From positions 375,251-439,250 of the forward strand of contig JAJEKV010000279.1 of assembly GCA_021234155.1 (NCBI GenBank): DNA of 64,000 bases, written 5' to 3'. The notes under the pieces were generated by a model. The model did no database searches. It was not told where the DNA came from and was given only the letters and a program-made list of their open reading frames with translations. Position numbers and translations under genes: made by a program. This document shows, piece by piece, positions 58,031 to 64,000 of this stretch. Positions within the stretch are counted from its first letter, which is position 1. Every line of letters starts with the position of its first letter. The stretch is from Isoetes taiwanensis (lineage: Eukaryota > Streptophyta > Lycopodiopsida > Isoetales > Isoetaceae).

Positions 58031-58525
58031 AAATTTTTGAGAGGGCCAGCGCTTTTGCTAGCCCCCATCCAACAAATACTTGTAGCAAGCACAATCTTCA
58101 TATTGGATTCTCTTTTTGGAGCACCTATAAGCAAGAAAGCTTGAATACATATCTCGCAAGAAAGTTTCCTCTTTGTTGTTTGAAGAAAGGCTCGCATATT
58201 TGCTAATCCCCATAATTCAATATAAATAAAAACAGTTCCAGCATCTTCAAGGCAGATTCAAGGCAGATTCTGTACTTAATTTTCTTAAGAGGGCAAACAT
58301 TGTTGCTCGCCCCCTTTAGTCCCATAATATCTTACCTGTATAATCACATATAGTTTGGAATCGTGGATTTGCTTTAGAAATAATAATCTGCATACACTCA
58401 AGACAAGCAGACATATTTAGCAAAGCATAAAGAAAGCAAATATCTGCATATTGCCAGCAAGATCTATTATTCAAGAAGGTTTTTCTTCTATTATTTTTAG
58501 AAGGCCAGCTCTTTTGCTAGCCCAC
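58030..58525. repeat. Three diverged ~230-bp repeats each with a short hairpin
   Basis: 'gggccagcgcttttgctagccc' (58,043), 'gggcaaacattgttgctcgccc' (58,291) and 'aaggccagctcttttgctagccc' (58,501) are spaced 248 and 210 bp. They follow similar 'cagaatctgtac/cagattctgtac' and 'ttttcttaag/tttttgaga' words. Each can fold into a small stem (ggGC-AGC / GCT-GCcc). Confidence 0.5.
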
Positions 58526-61240
58526 ATTCAATACAATCTTATGTGCACATTTTTGCACAGGCAGAGTGAAATGAATTATCAGCAAGCAGGACTTGCCTAA
58601 TTCATTCAATCTGTAGATACTTAAACCTGCGCACATACAGAATACAGATACTTAAACACAACTGTTTTTTTTATCAGAATACAATTTGGAAACTATGGGT
58701 TACAAAGAATTCCAGTGAAGCCTGATCTTACCTTTGCACTAGACGTTTACCACCATCACTTCAAGCCTGCAAATCAGGTATTGAGGAGCCACTGACAGAT
58801 TAAACAAGTCAAGTCCGCCACCACCTCCATCAATCCAATGGATTCCGTTGGGAGAGATCTTCTGCTCTTGGTAAGTCAGATCCTATATTCTGCATAAAAA
58901 AGAAGAAGTTTAAGTTTTTACCTGGAAGTCCCTGCCAAAGGTAAATTCTTAATGCTTGTTAGAAGGGAATGAAAGACATTGGAGCTTCATACCTGTTAGC
59001 TCCCTCCCTTCCATTCACCACTTATTTCGGCACACTTCGATGCAAAGTTCCGGCATCCTTCACATCTTCCTTTCATATTTTCCTTGCTTTAGAGCTTCCG
59101 GAAAGAAAATATAGAGGCACATATTAAAGCAGCAGCAGTGGATGGAATTGGTGAAGAACAAGGGCGCCGGCGCTTCAAATTTGGGATTGAGGAGCGATTT
59201 TTTCCCACACAGGGGCAGAGCATCAAATTTTGATATTAGGGTTTGTATTTTAGGGTTTATCTTGCTCAGACGATCAAGATGTTGCCGTCAATATCTAACG
59301 GATACGAATTAAATTTTCTCAAGATGATTTTGGGGGAGGGGGCGGGCCGTGGAGTAACTTCAAAAAATTTAAAGATAGAACATAAAAGTCATCCCTTCCT
59401 AGCCTTGGAAGACAATGTTTTTTTGTGCGTAAACCACTCCTACGGCGAAATTCCTGGTAATTATACGATTTGTTCTTTTTAGATAACCTAAGTTATACTA
59501 TGTCTAAGCGGCACCACCATAAGCCCGCTGACGAATAATTTTTTTTTCTTGTCTGTTGCACAGGGTCGGTACTTTCTTGCTTCGCTCTGGCTAAACTCCA
59601 TTAGGGTGCCTATGGCGTCTTCAACCTTCGGCTATGGCGCCTTCAAGTTCTAAGTCGAGGCTCCTGCCATTTTTTTTCTTGCTGCAAAGTCGTTCCTGCT
59701 TCGAACAATAAAAGATCAAGCGGATTTTCTTGCTCTGTTTTCCTTTGCTGTATTTTCCTCAAATCAGTCTCTCCTGCTTCGCCATAGTCCTCTTGTTTTG
59801 AAGGCAAAGTATGCTCGATTCCTCAAAACCTTCTGTGAGGAGAGTGCCTTCTAAGCACCAATCTGCCCATAGGCGTCTTCGACAGCCACTGATTAAATTC
59901 CATTCTATTAATCTTGCTCTAGCAAGTCCATAGAAGTCTAGGAGATATGCAATTTGCTTTCCATTTATCTTTTATCTAAACTATATAATTGCTATAGGCA
60001 AGATTCTTTGAGAATATCCGTTTTATTCTTTTACTAATTTCCTGCCACGTCGTCGTGTCTGTCCGGGGGAAAAAATCGAAGAGAAGAAAAAAGTCTTATA
60101 ATTTTAGACGCTGACACGTTTGGCAATTTTGGCAATCTTCTATATGCCATCTGGCAATCTTTGGCATCACCTCCTCATCCGGCAATGTCTGGGGAGGCCT
60201 TCTGCCCTTTCAATTGATCCAATTTTGTTCAATACATAACTTATTGCTCTGCAAAGTGTCTTTCTTTTTCTACCAATGATGCTTGTTATTGCCAAATCCA
60301 GCAGACTTCAGGCTGATCCGGAATTATCCTGGGCAGTCTCGTTGCAAAATTCGTTTGCTCCAAAATTCATAATGAAATCTGGATCGCAAGGAATAATTTA
60401 ATTTGTGGCGTTGATGCGAGTATCCAAGATTCTGACCAAGCTCTGAGCAGTTTAGAGCAAGGCTTCATCTGCAACAAAGGGCTAGAAAGCTCGAATAGCA
60501 AAATACAAGAAAAATAATGCATCCGCTACCTATTCAACGGCAAGCTCATGGTCGCGCCAGATGCTTGGTGTTGGTCCTCCATAGCCGAGCTTGGGCTCTG
60601 TTGTTTTTCAATTTTCTTTTCTGTTGAAGAGGAAGCGCCGATATCGGGCGCACATGTTTTTGGTACTTGAGAAATTCAACACCGTTTTCTCTGGCATTAT
60701 GCATGTTTGACAACATCATGGTTGGTGCATACTTGATGAATTTGTCTTTCTTTTGTTCTTATGAAATAAATTACAAATTATACCGTTGGGACCACAATTC
60801 AAAGGGTCATCTAATTTTATTTGATCATAATATGAAGCTGCTTCTTCTTTGGCAAACCATTGTCTAGGTATGTGATGTCCTCCTATGAGAAACCTATAGT
60901 ATGATACTCAACAATACAAAATCGGATTTCTACAATTTTATTGGTTCACTTAGACATGGCATGCCATGAATGATAATTTTTGTTATGAAATACGCATGAT
61001 TTTTTCAAATGATGCATTCCGTATACAAGAATGTCACTTTAGGTGACATTCTCCTGCCCGACTCGGGTTAGGGACCAGAGAAAGTTGTGATTGAACATAA
61101 TTTCAATGTAAGTACCAAAGCATTGAAAATGTTGTCTTATCCCTAAGTTATGCTCACTACTAAAGCATCAAAAACGTTACGTTATCCCTAACTTCTGTGT
61201 CAACATTAGGTACAACTATTCATGTAGAAAATAGATGATG
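58526..61240. other. No supported gene
   Basis: AT-rich DNA with short unrelated frames (for example 59,243-59,482 and 60,667-60,867) that lack recognisable domains. A tandem 'tatggcgtcttcaa/tatggcgccttcaa' pair lies at 59,611-59,648. I see no transposon ends. Part of it could be intron or untranslated sequence. Confidence 0.4.
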
Positions 61241-61253
61241 CACAGGAGAAATG

Positions 61254-61700
61254 TTAGAGGATCAATAATCCTATCACATTTACACGAGTTAGAGAGAATC
61301 TCAAAAGCTCAAAAAAACTTGGGTATGTAACTTCGACTCCTTCTTTATAATGATTTGGAAAAGAGAAATGTTCGCTGCGGCCAAGGCCGCCGCAATAAAT
61401 TTCTTGTAGTTTGTAATTGTACTTGGTAATCAACTGCACTTCCAAAGTCCATATAGAATTATGTCAATGTTGGAATAACCATTAGCGAATTGAAATATTA
61501 TAGCGCTAAGTCCAACATTATTTGTAATGGGGGTTTCGAGAAGAAGGAGGAGAGAGCATAGAAGGTTGTTTAAATTCCCATTAGATATATCAGATTGTTT
61601 TGGCTCACCGTACAAGGTGCAATGGTTTTGATAAAGTGGCAAGACAACGTTTGCCATCTCATCTATACAATCATGGCATAAACTAATGCTCATACATGAA
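61254..61700 (-). pseudogene. Unidentified minus-strand frames
   Basis: Two successive frames (61,430-61,693 and 61,254-61,445) overlap slightly. The first reads 'DCIDEMANVVLPLYQNHCTL' and 'GNLNNLLCSLLLLLETPI'. The second contains 'SEHFSFPNHYKEGVEV'. Composition is protein-like but I recognise no domain. They adjoin the poly-T end of the LINE, so they may be the interrupted insertion site of a host gene. Confidence 0.25.
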
Positions 61701-61703
<3 letters not shown>

Positions 61704-61740
<37 letters not shown>

Positions 61741-63160
61741 AGAGTAAGAGTAAATTTTTCCATTAATCAAGAAACACAGTACATAGATCTGCTTTGATCA
61801 GCAGATTAAAGCATATCAAAGATCTTTATACATAAACGTCCATCAAAATGTTGTGATGTGTAGTATGAAGAGTATGTAGCAGAAATTAGACCCTGAGGTG
61901 ATGTGAATTGGTCAAAAGATACTTGATGAGTAGAAATAGTCTTCCAAAAATGAGATAGTCTTCAAAAATGTGTAGAGATCGCGACCCCAACCAGTAATTA
62001 ATGTTAAAACCTGAAAGTAACATCAACCAAAATTCTGCAAGATTAGGAGATACCATTGAGCAATTAATGTCTTAGCAGACTTGGATTGGAAGTCAGATAC
62101 AAGGATGAGGCTACTGGGTCTGAAATGAGAGGGAGTCAAGCTTAGAGTTGAAGAAGGCATAGAAAGAGTCAGCAGATCCAAAGGTGTAACTACCAGTAGT
62201 AGTAGTCTGCTCAGCAATGCTATCCATGCAAGATAGGTCAGATACAGTCAAACAAAGCAAGGAACCAAACAAATCAGCCAGCCAGTGATGCAGGAGTGTA
62301 GTAATTGTTCTCTGAATCTTGAGAATTGTTCCTCAGTCATGTATCTGTGGTACATGGAGAGGAAATCAAACATAGTGTAGACTTGCACCACTTCTCTGCA
62401 GAACATTCTTGCAATAGTCGTGTCCAAATTTTCTTCATTTTCAGAGAGTTTGTTGAAGAATAGTTTCAGATCAAGATCAGCTTCCCTTTTGAGCAGATTG
62501 TCCTCCAAATCACCCATGCTCTTCTTGCATTTCTTCAAGTAGGCTAACATCATCCCCAAAAGCAGCATTAGAATTTATAACATTGAAGTTAGCTACAAAT
62601 AAATCAAAAGACCCCCTGAAATGACCAACCAAATCCCATTTTCTGTCATATTTATCAGGTTGCTTCCTTTTGTGAGCTGTAGCAGTAGACTGAACATCTA
62701 GTTGAAAATGCAATTTGATCCAAAAAATCGAGAAATTCTTTTTGCCATAAACTACTCTATTTCTTGCCTTCCAGATATTCCAAAGAGCAATAAACATGAT
62801 AGTATTAGCAAAAGTGCAATCATTTTGGACATAAGCAAACAAATTTCCCAGATCCCTGTTGGGAAAAAACTGACCCAGCTTATCATCAAACCAAGACCAA
62901 AAAGAATTAAGCTTAGGGCAGATAAAGATGTGTTCAAGATCTTCCTCCAGACTACAATGAAGCTGGCACAAGGCAGAGATGTTGTCATTCCTGAGGGAGA
63001 GAAGTTGTAAATTAGGAATGCTTTTATTGGCTAACAACCAAATAAAGAAGTTGACCTTGGGGAAGCAATAAGAGTTCCAAACATTATGAAATAGAGATTT
63101 GGCCTCCTCCATAGTGATAGACCATTTGAGACAAACTGAACTAACCATCAAATCATGCCA
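61704..63160 (-). mobile_element. 5'-truncated LINE (non-LTR) retrotransposon
   Basis: The element is on the minus strand. A 36-nt T run (61,704-61,739) is the poly(A) tail of its 3' end. Upstream on the minus strand, a frame at 63,151-62,510 encodes a zf-RVT (reverse transcriptase zinc-binding) domain, the usual C-terminal part of plant L1-type ORF2. The left limit by coding is a stop near 63,160, so most of ORF2 is missing. No target-site duplication was found by eye. Confidence 0.75.
62510..63151 (-). pseudogene. LINE ORF2 C-terminus with zf-RVT domain
   Basis: Residues read 'FPKVNFFIWLLANKSIPNLQ', 'LCQLHCSLEEDLEHIFICPK', and 'TIMFIALWNIWKARNRVVYG'. The zinc-binding zf-RVT pattern K-x-x-F-x-W-L, C-x-x-C-x-x-x-x-E-x-x-x-H-x-F-x-x-C and W-x-x-I-W-x-x-R-N is nearly complete; the first Cys pair is C-x-x-x-C here. 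A second frame (62,568-62,248, 'LAYLKKCKKSMGDLEDNLLK') overlaps the end. It may be the true C-terminus after a frameshift. Confidence 0.78.
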
Positions 63161-63169
63161 TTATTCATT

Positions 63170-63425
63170 AGGGGTTTTAACAAACCATTTCTAGTTTTAA
63201 TAAACCGGTGCTAGTTTTAATAAATCACTATGGCATACAAGGCTTGTATTGAAATCATCTCATAAACTATAACGAGTTTTAGCAAACCATTATATCATTA
63301 GTAACCAACATTAATAACCATATTGTAAGCCACTATTAGTTTAGACAAACCACTACAGCATGTGGTTTGCTTCTATCAAATGAATTGTTGTATAAAAAAC
63401 CATATCTATCATGGTTTTCAGGTGA
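63170..63425. repeat. Degenerate AT-rich repeats (aaaccact/tagttttaat)
   Basis: Variants of 'ctagttttaataaaccggtg' recur at 63,191, 63,209, 63,272, 63,336 and 63,357 with irregular spacing. They lie between the LINE and the edge frame and resemble phrases at 57.4-57.7 kb. Confidence 0.45.
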
Positions 63426-63989
63426 TCTGATATTGTTTTTATATGGCAGTTCATTTTTGGGGGCCTTGTGATTGTTGCTTGCATCACCCTGAAGGGTGGC
63501 AAAGATATTCCCTAAGTTCGCCGCGATCACGGTACTTTGAGCAGCCATTTTAGCAGCTATTTGTTCATTATTGCTTTCCTTATCAGGCTGCGCATTACTA
63601 GTTCCCTCACCAGAAGCATCGTCCACTTTCGAATTGGACAAGTCTACGAGACTTTTGATTGCTGATGATTTCAGGTTGCCATAAGGGCCTTTAGGAGATT
63701 TGGCAAGCACATGCATGAGGAATGGTTCAAGAAAGTCTTTGGCCTGCTCATCACTCACAAAGCAGTGACATCTTCTAACACCCATAAGAGCCTCTCGGGC
63801 AATATAACCTCCAACATGAAGCTCCAAGCAGGTTGTATCAATTGGAGCAAATGCCTCGACGAGGTAAGCAGCCATAGACGGGGGAAATCCATTTTTATTT
63901 AAGGGGCCCTTCTCCTTAGTTTGTAGCTCGTACTTGTTTTCCCCACTTAGGAGGGGGTCCCGATCCTCATCCTCTTCCGACTCATCACA
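63336..63989 (-). CDS. Open frame with possible methyltransferase-like segment
   Basis: The minus-strand frame is open from about 63,989 (stop upstream) to 63,336, 218 codons. An in-frame ATG at 63,875 gives 179, but the upstream part 'SEEDEDRDPLLSGENKYELQ' and 'TKEKGPLNKNGFPPS' is equally protein-like, so the real start is probably in an earlier exon. The segment 'TCLELHVGGYIAREALMGVR' followed by 'RCHCFVSDEQAKDFLEPFLM' has the shape of an S-adenosylmethionine-binding motif I and the following strand (hydrophobic-E-hydrophobic, G-G, A-x-x-x-x-x-x-R-x-x-x-x-x-x-x-D-x-x-Q). That is what the C-terminal part of N6/N4 DNA methylases looks like, but the Gly motif is irregular. A Ser/Asn-rich tail follows. 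Family call tentative. Confidence 0.4.
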   Translation of the reverse strand, partial: CDESEEDEDRDPLLSGENKYELQTKEKGPLNKNGFPPSMAAYLVEAFAPIDTTCLELHVGGYIAREALMGVRRCHCFVSDEQAKDFLEPFLMHVLAKSPKGPYGNLKSSAIKSLVDLSNSKVDDASGEGTSNAQPDKESNNEQIAAKMAAQSTVIAANLGNIFATLQGDASNNHKAPKNELPYKNNIRSPENHDRYGFLYNNSFDRSKPHAVVVCLN

Positions 63990-64000
63990 TTACGTGATCG

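Noticed and set aside
57140-63470. Shared ~18-bp word 'tttttgggggccttgtga' at about 57,156 (minus) and 63,453 (plus)
   Set aside because: The match is short, in opposite orientation relative to the frames, and no wider homology was seen; probably chance.

Overview
The window looks like repeat-dominated chromosomal DNA from a land plant with a large, transposon-rich genome. The evidence is plant-type En/Spm (CACTA) transposase domains, a plant Ty3/gypsy-type LTR retrotransposon with long (2.3 kb) LTRs, a LINE 3' end, AT-rich unique DNA with short plant-like introns, and fragments of eukaryotic genes. The lineage (gymnosperm, fern, lycophyte or other) cannot be settled from the sequence. No rRNA, tRNA or CRISPR was seen.

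Layout. 1-4.3 kb: remains of an older LTR retrotransposon related to the one at 23-34 kb, a 200-bp duplication, and a broken SET-like coding fragment. 4.4-8.2 kb: a decayed CACTA transposase gene (TNP2, DUF4218 and DUF4216 regions in order), followed by short degenerate repeats and a CACTA-like terminus at 8.8 kb. 8.88-23.06 kb and 33.99-46.05 kb: one GC-rich tandem array of about 1.1-kb monomers that I do not recognise, split by a nested LTR retrotransposon (23,064-33,984) flanked by a perfect 5-bp target duplication AAGGT. The left and right halves are two subfamilies with several fixed differences. The retrotransposon has the order gag, protease, RNase H-like domain, reverse transcriptase, second RNase H, integrase; an RNase H ahead of the RT is unusual. 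46.4-46.9 kb: a highly diverged outlying monomer. 47.04-54.55 kb: a second CACTA-like element with GC-rich subterminal palindromes, a long pyrimidine tract and several minisatellites.

54.6-64 kb is closer to ordinary gene space: minus-strand exon fragments of a UDP-N-acetylhexosamine pyrophosphorylase-like gene, a minus-strand FCP1/NIF-type HAD phosphatase-like gene with a phase-consistent intron, a 5'-truncated LINE with a 36-nt poly(A) tail (poly-T on +), and an open minus-strand frame near the right edge with a possible methyltransferase-like motif.

Nearly every coding region outside the HAD gene is interrupted by 1-2 base indels, and many repeat-copy differences sit at C/G-rich CG and CNG-like words. 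Part of the apparent decay may therefore be assembly or base-calling error in methylated DNA. The long frames inside the satellite are treated as chance frames of GC-rich repeats.
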